This document shows, piece after piece, positions 7,094 to 15,532 of a stretch of DNA of 64,000 bases. The DNA comes from Prevotella sp. (lineage in GTDB: Bacteria > Bacteroidota > Bacteroidia > Bacteroidales > Bacteroidaceae), in contig JAFPZD010000263.1 of NCBI GenBank assembly GCA_017417465.1, forward strand, positions 1 to 64,000, in the 5' to 3' direction. The translations under genes were made by a program, and so were the position numbers. The notes below the pieces were generated by a model. It did no database searches and had not been told where the DNA came from. It saw nothing but the letters and a program-made list of their open reading frames with translations. How positions within the stretch are numbered: the stretch's first letter is position 1; every line of letters begins with the position of its first letter.

Positions 7094-8161
7094 ATGAAAA
7101 AGTACAATTTCAATGCAGGTCCCTGCATTCTCGACCGTTCGGTCATCGAGAAGACAGCCCAGGCTATTCTGGACTTTAATGGTATCGGCCTTTCACTGGC
7201 TGAGATTAGTCACCGTTCAAAGGACTTCCAGCCCGTCATGGACGAGGCAGAGGCCTTAGTCAAGGAGCTTCTCGACGTGCCCGAGGGCTACAAAGTGCTC
7301 TTCCTGGGTGGCGGTGCCAGCCTGGAGTTCTGCATGGTGCCCTACAACTTCCTGAACAAGAAAGCTGCTTACCTGAACACTGGTGTTTGGGCAAAGAAGG
7401 CCATGAAAGAGGCCAAGCTGTTTGGCGAGGTTGTTGAAGTAGCTTCATCGGCCGATGCTAACTATACGTTCATCCCGAAGGGCTGGACCGTTCCTGAGGA
7501 TGTGGACTACTTCCACTTCACCAGCAACAACACCATCTACGGCACAGAGATTCGTCATGACTTCGACCTGAAGGTGCCCGTTGTCTGCGACATGTCGTCC
7601 GACATCTTCTCACGTCCCGTTGACGTGTCGAAATACATCTGCATCTATGGCGGTGCACAGAAGAACCTGTCGATGGCCGGTGTGACCATCATCATCGTGA
7701 AGGAAGATGCACTGGGCCACGTAGAGCGCCAGATTCCCACCATGCTGGACTATCGCACGCATGTGGAGAAAGGCTCGATGTTCAACACACCTCCCGTGGT
7801 GCCCGTCTACACCGCCCTTGAGAACCTGCGCTGGATGAAGGCTCAGGGTGGCGTGAAGGAGATGGAGCGCCGCGCCCTGGAGCGTGCCAAGATCGTGTAC
7901 GACGAGATTGACCGCAACAAGCTGTTCCGTGGCACTGTTGCCGAGGAGGACCGCTCGGTGATGAACCTCTGCTTCGTCATGAACGACGAGTACAAGGAGC
8001 TGGAGAAGGACTTCCTCGACTTCGCCACGTCGAAGGGTATGGTGGGCGTCAAGGGTCACCGCTCAGTGGGTGGCTTCCGCGCCAGCTGCTACAATGCCCA
8101 AACTGTCGAGGGCTGCAAGGCTCTGGTCGCCTGCATGCAGGAGTTCGAGAAGCTTCATTGA
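7094..8161 (+). CDS. serC: Phosphoserine aminotransferase
   Basis: Converts 3-phosphohydroxypyruvate and glutamate to O-phosphoserine in serine synthesis (and can act in pyridoxal phosphate synthesis). The 355-residue sequence starts with the family hallmark [13 protein letters not shown] and has the GGGASLEF phosphate-binding turn (72-79) and the pyridoxal-phosphate lysine Lys190 in [12 protein letters not shown]. Length is normal. It is co-oriented with serA, so the two enzymes that consume and produce phosphohydroxypyruvate form one transcription unit, interrupted by a four-helix-bundle ORF. Its stop codon lies inside the left arm of an inverted repeat array. Confidence 0.97.
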   Translation: MKKYNFNAGPCILDRSVIEKTAQAILDFNGIGLSLAEISHRSKDFQPVMDEAEALVKELLDVPEGYKVLFLGGGASLEFCMVPYNFLNKKAAYLNTGVWAKKAMKEAKLFGEVVEVASSADANYTFIPKGWTVPEDVDYFHFTSNNTIYGTEIRHDFDLKVPVVCDMSSDIFSRPVDVSKYICIYGGAQKNLSMAGVTIIIVKEDALGHVERQIPTMLDYRTHVEKGSMFNTPPVVPVYTALENLRWMKAQGGVKEMERRALERAKIVYDEIDRNKLFRGTVAEEDRSVMNLCFVMNDEYKELEKDFLDFATSKGMVGVKGHRSVGGFRASCYNAQTVEGCKALVACMQEFEKLH

Positions 8162-8582
8162 CCATTGACCATTGAGCATTGACCATTTTATGAAGTCAGA
8201 TAATCAAGTGCTGAACGACAGCAAGGCTTTTGCACTGCGCATTATCAAACTTTATAAATATCTGAAAGAGGAAAAACAAGTGTATGTGATTTCGCGTCAG
8301 ATACTACGCAGTGGAACCAGTATTGGCGCCAATGTGCGTGAGAGTGTCAATGCTCAGAGTCGGATGGATTTTATTAATAAACTTAACATTGCTCTAAAGG
8401 AAGCAAATGAAACTGAATATTGGCTGGAACTGCTTCATGAGTCCGACTACATGGATAGACGATTGTTTGAATCGTTCTATGACGATTGTGGCAAGATTGT
8501 AGCAACTTTGACCAAAATTATCAAGACGACTAAGTCATCTGATAATTAATGGTCAATGGTCAATGTTCAATGTTCAATGACA
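8156..8582. repeat. Inverted short-repeat arms enclosing the four-helix-bundle gene
   Basis: The left arm (about 8156-8189) is a run of 7-nt TTGACCA/TTGAGCA units; the right arm (about 8549-8580) is a run of TCAATGG/TCAATGT units. One arm is the reverse complement of the other over about 31 nt with three mismatches. In mRNA the arms would pair and place the whole ORF in the loop. The left arm begins in the serC stop codon and the right arm ends just before the serA start. Confidence 0.75.
8190..8549 (+). CDS. Four-helix bundle protein (S23/IVS-encoded family)
   Basis: A 119-residue all-helical protein of the four-helix bundle family first known from 23S rRNA intervening sequences: SKAFALRIIKLYKYL, then the hallmark ISRQILRSGTSIGANVRES (residues about 36-54), NKLNIALKEANETEYWLELL (about 65-84) and a C-terminal helix. 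Relatives include the Avd accessory proteins of diversity-generating retroelements, but no reverse transcriptase is near. The start at 8190 avoids reading the repeat arm. It separates serC from serA, two genes whose products act in consecutive steps, and is bounded by inverted arms, suggesting an inserted cassette. Its biochemical role is unknown. Confidence 0.85.
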   Translation: MKSDNQVLNDSKAFALRIIKLYKYLKEEKQVYVISRQILRSGTSIGANVRESVNAQSRMDFINKLNIALKEANETEYWLELLHESDYMDRRLFESFYDDCGKIVATLTKIIKTTKSSDN

Positions 8583-8585
8583 AAT

Positions 8586-9503
8586 ATGAAAGTTTTAGTT
8601 GCAACAGAAAAGCCCTTCGCAGCAGCTGCTGTTGAAGGCATACGCAAGGAAGTGGAAGCAGCCGGCCACGAGCTGGTGCTGCTCGAGAAGTATACAGAGA
8701 AGGCTCAGCTGCTCGACGCTGTGAAGGACGCTGACGCCATGATCATCCGTTCGGACAAGGTCGACGCTGAGGTGCTCGACGCTGCCAAGCAGTTGAAGAT
8801 TGTCGTGCGTGCCGGCGCTGGCTACGACAACATCGATCTCGCTGCCGCTACGGCACACAACGTGGTGGCTGAGAACACGCCGGGTCAGAACTCCAACGCT
8901 GTTGCCGAGCTGGTGTTTGGCATGCTCGTCATGGCCGTCCGTAATTTCTACAACGGCAAGAGCGGTTCTGAGCTGATGGGTAAGAAGCTGGGTATTCTGG
9001 CTTTCGGTAATGTAGGCCGCAACGTGGCCCGCATCGCCAAGGGCTTCGGCATGGATGTCTTTGCCTACGATGCCTATTGCCCCGCTGACGTCATTGAGGC
9101 TGCCGGTGTTCACGCCGTGGCTAATCAGGACGCCCTCTTCGAGCAGTGCGACGTGGTGTCGCTCCACATTCCTGCAACGCCCGAGACGAAGCAGAGCATC
9201 AACTATGCCCTCGTCGGCAAGATGAAGAAGGGTGGCATCCTGGTGAACACTGCCCGCAAGGAAGTCATCAATGAGCCTGAGCTCCTGAAGCTGATGGCTG
9301 AGCGCGAGGACCTGAAGTTCGTCACTGACATCATGCCCGATGCTAACGACGAGTTCAAGAAGTTCGAGGGCCGCTACTTCTCGACGCCTAAGAAGATGGG
9401 TGCCCAGACTGCCGAGGCCAACAACAATGCCGGCATGGCTGCTGCCCGCCAGATTAACGCCTTCTTCAAGGATGGCGATACGAAGTTCCAGGTGAACAAG
9501 TAG
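8586..9503 (+). CDS. serA: D-3-phosphoglycerate dehydrogenase
   Basis: First enzyme of serine synthesis. A 305-residue D-2-hydroxyacid dehydrogenase with an N-terminal catalytic domain (VVRAGAGYDNIDL), an NAD-binding Rossmann segment (LGILAFGNVGRNVARIAKGF), and the later VSLHIPATPETK and VNTARKEVINE segments of the family. There is no C-terminal ACT domain, so it is the short type that serine may not inhibit allosterically. The chosen ATG at 8586 gives MKVLVATEKPF; ATGs at 8577 and 8556 would only add repeat-arm sequence. It is the last gene of the serC unit and ends in an array-type inverted repeat. Confidence 0.93.
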   Translation: MKVLVATEKPFAAAAVEGIRKEVEAAGHELVLLEKYTEKAQLLDAVKDADAMIIRSDKVDAEVLDAAKQLKIVVRAGAGYDNIDLAAATAHNVVAENTPGQNSNAVAELVFGMLVMAVRNFYNGKSGSELMGKKLGILAFGNVGRNVARIAKGFGMDVFAYDAYCPADVIEAAGVHAVANQDALFEQCDVVSLHIPATPETKQSINYALVGKMKKGGILVNTARKEVINEPELLKLMAEREDLKFVTDIMPDANDEFKKFEGRYFSTPKKMGAQTAEANNNAGMAAARQINAFFKDGDTKFQVNK

Positions 9504-9509
9504 ATTTGT

Positions 9510-9668
9510 TTGAAGTAGTAAGAAGTAGTTTGAAGTAGCGAGAAGTCATTATTAAAGTCATTTCAAGTATAATCGTAGCGTAAAGACAATTGACTTTTAA
9601 CTACTTCTTACTACTTCTTACTACTTCAAACTATATTTTACTACTTCTAACTACTTCTTACTACTTCT
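9510..9668. repeat. GAAGTAGT arrays, inverted pair between convergent genes
   Basis: After serA come units of TTTGAAGTAGTAAGAAGTAG (about 9509-9541), and before the convergent phoH gene come the complementary units ACTACTTCTTACTACTTC (about 9599-9668). The two arrays can form a long hairpin on either strand and may act as a bidirectional terminator. The unit type matches the arrays around 1380 and 1660. Confidence 0.7.
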
Positions 9669-9671
9669 TCC

Positions 9672-10622
9672 TTACTCTGCAGCCCGTGCCTTGTCGTTGG
9701 CTTCATAGGCATTGACGATGCGGGTGACAAGCTTATGACGCACGATGTCTGTTTGGTCGAGGCGTACGACGCCGATACCCTCAATGTCGCTGAGCAGGTG
9801 CAGGGCCTCGATGAGTCCGCTGCGTTGCGAGTGGGGTAGGTCGATTTGTGAGGTGTCGCCGGTGATGATCATTTTCGTGTTCCAACCCATGCGTGTGAGG
9901 AACATGCGGAGTTGTGCAGGCGTGGTGTTCTGAGCCTCGTCGAGGATGACCACGGCATCGCTGAGTGTCCGTCCACGCATGAAGGCGAGAGGCGCAATCT
10001 GTATTTGGTGCTTCTCCATCATGTCCTGAAGCTTTACCTGCGGCAACATGTCCTCTAACGCATCATAGAGGGGCTGAAGGTAAGGGTCAATTTTGTCCTT
10101 CATGTCACCCGGTAGGAAGCCGAGCTTCTCGCCAGCTTCCACGGCGGGTCTTGAGAGAATAATCTTCTTTGCGACCTTTTCTTTTAATGCTTTGACAGCC
10201 AACGCGATGCTTAGGTAAGTCTTACCTGTTCCTGCAGGGCCAACGGCGAACACCATATCGTTCTGCTCATAGGCGTCGATGAGCAACTGCTGGTTTGCTG
10301 AACGCGCCTTGATAGCCCGTCCGGAAGTGGTGTAACAGACCACGCCATCGGGCACCTCACTACGTGTGCGCCGCCCTTTGACAATATCGAGAATGTCCTC
10401 TTCTTTCAAAGCGTTGAACGTCAGCACATGCTGGCGCATGCGCTCGGTGCTCTCCTCAAAGGCCGTCATCTGTTCCTCGTCGCCGATGATGCGCAGCACA
10501 TTGTCGCGCGCCACGATGCGCAGTTTCGGGAAGAGGGCCTTCAGCATCTGGAGGTGGCTGTTGCCCACGCCGTAGAACACGACGGGGTCGATGTCTTCAA
10601 GTACGATGTGTTTCTCTATCAA
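9672..10622 (-). CDS. PhoH-family ATPase
   Basis: A 316-residue PhoH-like protein, a predicted RNA-linked P-loop ATPase. Walker A GPAGTGKT (128-135) and Walker B VVILDEAQN are clear, followed by the superfamily-1-like GDTSQIDLP motif. The N-terminal KH-like part (about 1-70) precedes a linker and the ATPase core. The reading frame is open to 10805, but the promoter box TACCTTTG at 10653-10660 lies inside that extension. The likely start is therefore TTG at 10622 (LIEKHIVLED); no ATG lies in a suitable position. It is convergent with serA and divergent from the DUF5715 gene. The physiological role of bacterial PhoH is still unclear. Confidence 0.88.
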   Translation of the reverse strand: MIEKHIVLEDIDPVVFYGVGNSHLQMLKALFPKLRIVARDNVLRIIGDEEQMTAFEESTERMRQHVLTFNALKEEDILDIVKGRRTRSEVPDGVVCYTTSGRAIKARSANQQLLIDAYEQNDMVFAVGPAGTGKTYLSIALAVKALKEKVAKKIILSRPAVEAGEKLGFLPGDMKDKIDPYLQPLYDALEDMLPQVKLQDMMEKHQIQIAPLAFMRGRTLSDAVVILDEAQNTTPAQLRMFLTRMGWNTKMIITGDTSQIDLPHSQRSGLIEALHLLSDIEGIGVVRLDQTDIVRHKLVTRIVNAYEANDKARAAE

Positions 10623-10652
10623 TGCTACTTTGTTTTTGTTTCTAATTGGCCG

Positions 10653-10660
10653 CAAAGGTA
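10653..10660 (-). promoter_or_regulatory. -7 promoter box of phoH
   Basis: TACCTTTG on the minus strand, 30 nt before the proposed TTG start at 10622. No convincing -33 TTTG was found at the usual distance. It decides the start of the phoH gene. Confidence 0.6.
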
Positions 10661-10754
10661 CGAATTTTCTGCGAACTGAAGAAAGAAAGGAACATAAAAA
10701 AATAAAAACGGCCAACTTTTGAAGCCATTCCTTGCAAGTGTCGTGGAAAAAGCT

Positions 10755-10762
10755 TACCTTTG
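10755..10762 (+). promoter_or_regulatory. -7 promoter box of the DUF5715 gene
   Basis: TACCTTTG 20 nt before the ATG at 10782. It excludes the longer in-frame reading from 10719. Confidence 0.6.
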
Positions 10763-10781
10763 CAACGCAAAACGTGAGTAC

Positions 10782-11666
10782 ATGGCAACGAAACGCTTGA
10801 AACACCGTTATACTGAGGCTTTTGGCATCTTGGTCATCCTCTTGGCTTTGGCGCGCTGCGCCTATGACGCCAAGTGGAACCTACCATTGGTGGGCAAGAG
10901 TGAGGAAAAGACGGAAAAACCGGAGCCTCAGAAGAGCCTTGAAAACGCAGAAGAATCGAGAGCCCTGGACAATTCTGAAAGTCCCGAATCCCCTGAAAGC
11001 CCTGAAAGCCCTGAAAACTCTGAAAACTTAAACGCCACCGAGCAGCCGGCTACCCCAGTTGTTGCCGCTGCCTCCCACACCCGTTATGTACCTGATGGCG
11101 GTCCTTACCACCGCATTCTGAGCGTGAGTAGCTATCAGGAGTGTTTCCCCGATAGCAACGACGTACAGTTGGAGTCGGCACGTCGATGGGGCGTTACGCC
11201 TGTCCGCGACCGTGCTGATGCCGAGCTTCGTAAGGACGAGCTGGTCTTCATGGCCGCATCACCATATTACGCCGTGGCCCCACTTCATGCCAGCATTCCC
11301 TATTTGGTGCCTCGTGCTGCCGTGCTGCTCCACGACATTGGCCAGGCATTCTTCGACAGTCTTCAGGTGAAAGGCCTGCCGCTGCATCATTTCATCGTGT
11401 CGAGCGTACTGAGAAGCGAGGCCGATGTGCTTAAGTTACGCCGCGTGAACAGGAATGCCACCGAGCATTCGTGCCATCTCTACGGTACCACCTTCGACAT
11501 CAACTATAACCGCTATCAAAGTGTTGAGCATCCTGACCGCGAGCTTGTGGGTGGCGACCGTTTGAAGTGGGTGCTTAGTGAAGTGCTCGACGACATGCGC
11601 CGTCAAGGTCGTTGCTATGTGAAGTACGAGGTGCGCCAGCCCTGCTTCCATATCACTGTTCGGTGA
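10782..11666 (+). CDS. DUF5715 family protein
   Basis: A 294-residue protein with an N-terminal hydrophobic anchor (about 13-28), a low-complexity acidic linker built of Ser-Pro-Glu triplets (about 60-85) and a C-terminal globular domain. The domain contains HSCHLYGTTFDINYNRY (about 226-242) and a late CFHITVR, the His/Asp pattern of DUF5715, whose layout resembles LAS-type metallopeptidases (M15/VanY) acting on peptidoglycan. Peptidase activity is inferred only from that resemblance. The triplet linker is encoded by a short tandem repeat (CCTGAAAGC-like, 9 nt) that can change length in frame. Confidence 0.7.
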   Translation: MATKRLKHRYTEAFGILVILLALARCAYDAKWNLPLVGKSEEKTEKPEPQKSLENAEESRALDNSESPESPESPESPENSENLNATEQPATPVVAAASHTRYVPDGGPYHRILSVSSYQECFPDSNDVQLESARRWGVTPVRDRADAELRKDELVFMAASPYYAVAPLHASIPYLVPRAAVLLHDIGQAFFDSLQVKGLPLHHFIVSSVLRSEADVLKLRRVNRNATEHSCHLYGTTFDINYNRYQSVEHPDRELVGGDRLKWVLSEVLDDMRRQGRCYVKYEVRQPCFHITVR

Positions 11667-11737
11667 GTGGACATGCCGCATTGAAGTGTTAATTCGCGCG
11701 AATAAAGCGGTGACAACGTTTGTTTTCTGAGGAAAAG

Positions 11738-11769
11738 TTTGGTAATCTCGCTTTTTATTGCTATCTTTG
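11738..11769 (+). promoter_or_regulatory. Promoter of the glycoside hydrolase operon
   Basis: TTTG (11738-11741), 20-nt spacer, TATCTTTG (11762-11769), 40 nt before the ATG at 11810. Confidence 0.8.
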
Positions 11770-11809
11770 CCCCCACATAACGCAACTAATCAAAAAAAAC
11801 TATTACTAC

Positions 11810-14800
11810 ATGAAGAGAAACAAATTCCTAAAGCACGTGGTGCTCGCTGCGCTGTTGATGGTTGGCGCAATGAGCCTTGAAGCAGCTAATACGAAGACTC
11901 GTGTCGAGCAAGTGACGGCCACGGTTACAATTAACGAAGATGTTGACTACATCGTTGAATCGGAAACCCCTTTTGCCGATGGTGCCTTGGTCAACATCCA
12001 AAATACCGATCACGCCGTGCTCATCCTGGAGCAAGTGAAGCCCAGCGCTGCGCTGAAGCTTCTGGCTAACCATGTGCAGGTCAATGGCGCGAAGGCTTCG
12101 AATGGCAGTAACTGCCAGGTCAAGCTCTATAATCGTGGTTGCATCATCCTGCCCTACGGAAACAGCTGCAAGCCGCTGACCGTTTACTCAGAGCCTGACT
12201 TTGGTGGCGAGGTTGTCAATGACTTCGGCTTGGAAGACACGGGCGGCTACATGAACACGCTGACTGCCGCGAAGCTGGACAACCGCATCAGTTCGTTCCG
12301 CCTGAAGCGTGGCTACATGGTGACCTTTGCCAACGGCAAGGGTGGACGTGGCTACAGCCGTTGCTTTATTGCCGCTAACGCTGACCTGGAGGTGGCACAG
12401 CTGCCTGGCATTCTGGAGAACAGCATCTCGTCGTACCGCATCTTCAAGTGGTATGACACAGGCAAGCAGGCCCTGGCTAACGACACCCGTGCCGAAGTCG
12501 TCAATGCGCTGAACGTCACGTCGTGCTACTCGTTTGGACTGGGCGAGGACCGCGGTGTGGACTGCGAGTGTGTTCCTCATCACATCTACGAGGACTGGCC
12601 CTCGTCGTCGGCTTGTGGCGGTGTGACTTATTCGCCCCATCTGAAGACTAACAACGAGCCGGGTAACTCGGCTGACGACCACCCGCAGACTGTTGACGAA
12701 ATCCTGGCCAACTGGCAGAACCTGATGCGCACTGGCATGCGCCTCTGCTCGCCCTCCAGCCACGACGGTTCGCTGGGTCACCTTAGGGAATTCCTCGACA
12801 GCATCGATGCCCGAGGCTGGCGCTGTGACATCGTCGACCTGCACTGCTATTGGCCGGAATGGAACTTCTACAACAGTATCAAGGGCTGGGTGGACTCCTA
12901 CCACCGTCCCATCTGGATTTCAGAGTGGGTATGGGGCGCCTCCTGGAATAATAACGGCATCTTCGGCGAGGCAAAGGATGGCAATCGTGACAACCCTACC
13001 CAGGCGCAATTGAACAAGAACCGCGACGTGGTGAGCAACATCTGTAACGCCCTGAATGGCTATGACTACATTGAGCGCTACTTTTATTGGAATAGCGAGG
13101 CTAACTGCTCCAAACTGTATTACAACGGAAAGCTGACACCTGCGGGTGAGATGTACGCCCAGCTGAACTCGGGTGTGGGCTATAACGGCAAGTACGACTA
13201 TGCCCCACGCGTGCCGGCACAGAGAGACCCCGGTGCCTTGAGTATCACCTTCGACAAAAACACTGGAACGGCCACCCTTGAATGGCATGAGTACAATGGT
13301 GAGATGAACATCGGCATCTACGTCGACCGACAGTTGCCCGGCGAGGGCTGGACTGAGCTGGCCAGCATCGAGATGAAGGAGGGTGCTGCCGACTACACGT
13401 GGGTCGACGAGCAGGCCGTTGCCGGCTACAAATACCGTGTGCGCATCATCGATGCTAATAAAAAGGAACGCACGACGAAGGCTGTCATGGCAGCCAGCGA
13501 CGTGCTTGAGCCCGGTGACGTGGTGCTTCTTGACGGTGAGTCGCGCTACATCGGTGGTAACATCATCGTTAACGGTGACTTCGACATGGGCTTCTACGGA
13601 TGGACCAACGGTGAAGGCGCACCCCTCGACGAGCCCCTGTTCCAGGTGGTGCCCGTCGGTGGTATCGATGGCAGCAGCTATCTGCAGGCCTACGGCAATG
13701 GCAGCATCCGTACTGCTTCATCCGTAAAAACCGTCTTCAACCTGAAGCCTCAGACCGACTACTACGCCTCCGGTGCCAGCTGCAACTCGAGTTACTCGGC
13801 AACACTTGCCTTCACCACCGACGGCTCTTCGCTCGTTAGCGACCCGCTGGTATGTGCTCTCGACAACAGCTCCGGTGTCTGGAATACCAAGTTCAACGCC
13901 TTCAACAGTGGCGACTACACGCAGGTTATCGTTGCCCTGCGCTCGCTGCAAAGCAAGGCTCAGTTCGACAAGCTGCTCCTTGCTCAGCTCTTCGACACTC
14001 AGGAGGCAGCCATTGCCGACGGTGTGAAGTGCGCCAAGGCCAAGGGTGAGGCAATGGCCGACTACATCAGCCAGCTTGGATTAGAGATCGATTTTAGCGG
14101 CGACCTGCGTCAGCGGCTACAGGCCATAAGCGGCACCGATGCTCAGGCTCTTACAGACATCCAGCAGCTGCTGGCCGACGCTCTGAAAGCCATCGGCTAC
14201 GTGAGGCAGCTGAATCAGCTCAACAGTGATGTGCAGTACATACAAACGCTTGTGCCCATCAACAGCTATTTTCCTCGTGCATTAACTGAACCGATGACTG
14301 ATGGCGCAACCATTGCCAGCGTCCTGTCGTTCTTTGAGCAGATGTATGCCATCATCGATGAATATGTGCCACTGGCTACGGTCAGCGGTGCCGTGAAGTC
14401 ACCCCTGTTCACCAGCACAACTGGCTGGGAAACCAAAGTGGGAACCTTCACCGGTGGCGACCAGCGCACGAACGACAACGGTGAATACACGTTCTGGAAT
14501 GCTTGGTGGTCGGGACTCAGTGCTTCCGAGGGCACTGCCCGCACCATGGAGATTCGCCAGAAGATTGAGGGCCTGACGCATGGTCTTTACGCCGTTCGCT
14601 GTCTCGCAACAACTGAGCACTTCTGCCTGAGCGACCAGCACGCCTTCATCACGAACGGCACGCAGACTGCCAATTCGCCCGCCTTGACTGCCAACTACTT
14701 CGACCTGCCCACTGTGAGCAAGGACGACCGCTGGGAGACGCTGACCTCAATGCCCGTCTATGTGGACGAAGATGGTAGTGTCACCATAGGATTCACGGGT

Positions 14801-15514
14801 TCGAAAGAGGGCGCTACTGACAACAAGTGGACAAAGGTCGGCGATACCAGCAGCACTGGCGATAAGCGCGAGGGATGGTGGTGTGCCACCGCCTTCGAGT
14901 TGCTCCATGCACCGCTCTACCGTCTTACCGATGCCACACCTGGCGTCTGGAACGTCATCTGCCTGCCATACGCCATCACGCCCTCCGAGGGCTTGCACCT
15001 CTACCAGATTGCTGGTATCACTTCCGACCTGAAGAACCTCTGTCTTGAGGAGATCAGTAGTGTGGAGGGTGGCATGCCTTGCATCTACCGTGCTGACCAG
15101 GCCGTGGTCAACTTCTATGAGCACGGCGAAGTCGTCAAGTCGGAACAGACAGCTCCCGGCAATCTCGATGGCTATTTCTCGCGTACAGGTCGCGTCAAGG
15201 TGGGTGAGTACATGCTGATTGACGGTCAGTGGGTGCGTCAGGAGACGCGTAGTAACTATTTGCCCAAGTATTCGGCCACCATTAGCACTGCCGTGGGGCT
15301 GCGAATCATCAGTGACTGGACAGGTCTCACCATGCCCATCGTTGGTGCCGACGAGGAGTTGGGTGCCGAAGGCATCAGTCTGCCGACTCATGACAGCACC
15401 GATGGCGATGCAATCTACACCATTGGCGGACGGAGCGTGCGCGATGCTTCTTCTCAGCATGGACCTTATATCCGCGTCAGTGGCGGCAAGGCCACCAAAG
15501 TCATTTCCCATTAA
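11810..15514 (+). CDS. Large secreted glycoside hydrolase, GH128-like core with accessory domains
   Basis: A 1234-residue exported protein with a signal peptide (about 1-25, ending LEAA). After a beta-rich N-terminal region there is a TIM-barrel-like catalytic core at about 220-460, with a putative acid/base Glu283 in NNEPGN, HCYWPEW, and a putative nucleophile Glu372 in ISEWVWG. This NEP ... SEW pattern fits the clan GH-A glycosyl hydrolase catalytic core of the GH128 type, acting on beta-glucan-like polymers. A fibronectin-III-like domain follows (about 470-565), then a carbohydrate-binding-like beta-sandwich (about 583-715), a helical stretch and a second sandwich (about 860-1015). The C-terminus is an IYTIGGRSVRD-type tail. 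It lies 18 bp before a second hydrolase gene. Substrate is not determined. Confidence 0.7.
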   Translation: MKRNKFLKHVVLAALLMVGAMSLEAANTKTRVEQVTATVTINEDVDYIVESETPFADGALVNIQNTDHAVLILEQVKPSAALKLLANHVQVNGAKASNGSNCQVKLYNRGCIILPYGNSCKPLTVYSEPDFGGEVVNDFGLEDTGGYMNTLTAAKLDNRISSFRLKRGYMVTFANGKGGRGYSRCFIAANADLEVAQLPGILENSISSYRIFKWYDTGKQALANDTRAEVVNALNVTSCYSFGLGEDRGVDCECVPHHIYEDWPSSSACGGVTYSPHLKTNNEPGNSADDHPQTVDEILANWQNLMRTGMRLCSPSSHDGSLGHLREFLDSIDARGWRCDIVDLHCYWPEWNFYNSIKGWVDSYHRPIWISEWVWGASWNNNGIFGEAKDGNRDNPTQAQLNKNRDVVSNICNALNGYDYIERYFYWNSEANCSKLYYNGKLTPAGEMYAQLNSGVGYNGKYDYAPRVPAQRDPGALSITFDKNTGTATLEWHEYNGEMNIGIYVDRQLPGEGWTELASIEMKEGAADYTWVDEQAVAGYKYRVRIIDANKKERTTKAVMAASDVLEPGDVVLLDGESRYIGGNIIVNGDFDMGFYGWTNGEGAPLDEPLFQVVPVGGIDGSSYLQAYGNGSIRTASSVKTVFNLKPQTDYYASGASCNSSYSATLAFTTDGSSLVSDPLVCALDNSSGVWNTKFNAFNSGDYTQVIVALRSLQSKAQFDKLLLAQLFDTQEAAIADGVKCAKAKGEAMADYISQLGLEIDFSGDLRQRLQAISGTDAQALTDIQQLLADALKAIGYVRQLNQLNSDVQYIQTLVPINSYFPRALTEPMTDGATIASVLSFFEQMYAIIDEYVPLATVSGAVKSPLFTSTTGWETKVGTFTGGDQRTNDNGEYTFWNAWWSGLSASEGTARTMEIRQKIEGLTHGLYAVRCLATTEHFCLSDQHAFITNGTQTANSPALTANYFDLPTVSKDDRWETLTSMPVYVDEDGSVTIGFTGSKEGATDNKWTKVGDTSSTGDKREGWWCATAFELLHAPLYRLTDATPGVWNVICLPYAITPSEGLHLYQIAGITSDLKNLCLEEISSVEGGMPCIYRADQAVVNFYEHGEVVKSEQTAPGNLDGYFSRTGRVKVGEYMLIDGQWVRQETRSNYLPKYSATISTAVGLRIISDWTGLTMPIVGADEELGAEGISLPTHDSTDGDAIYTIGGRSVRDASSQHGPYIRVSGGKATKVISH

Positions 15515-15532
15515 CGCTTTTCAATAGACACA

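Noticed and set aside
8190-8549. Diversity-generating retroelement accessory gene (Avd)
   Set aside because: Same structural family, but there is no reverse transcriptase, template repeat or variable repeat in the window.
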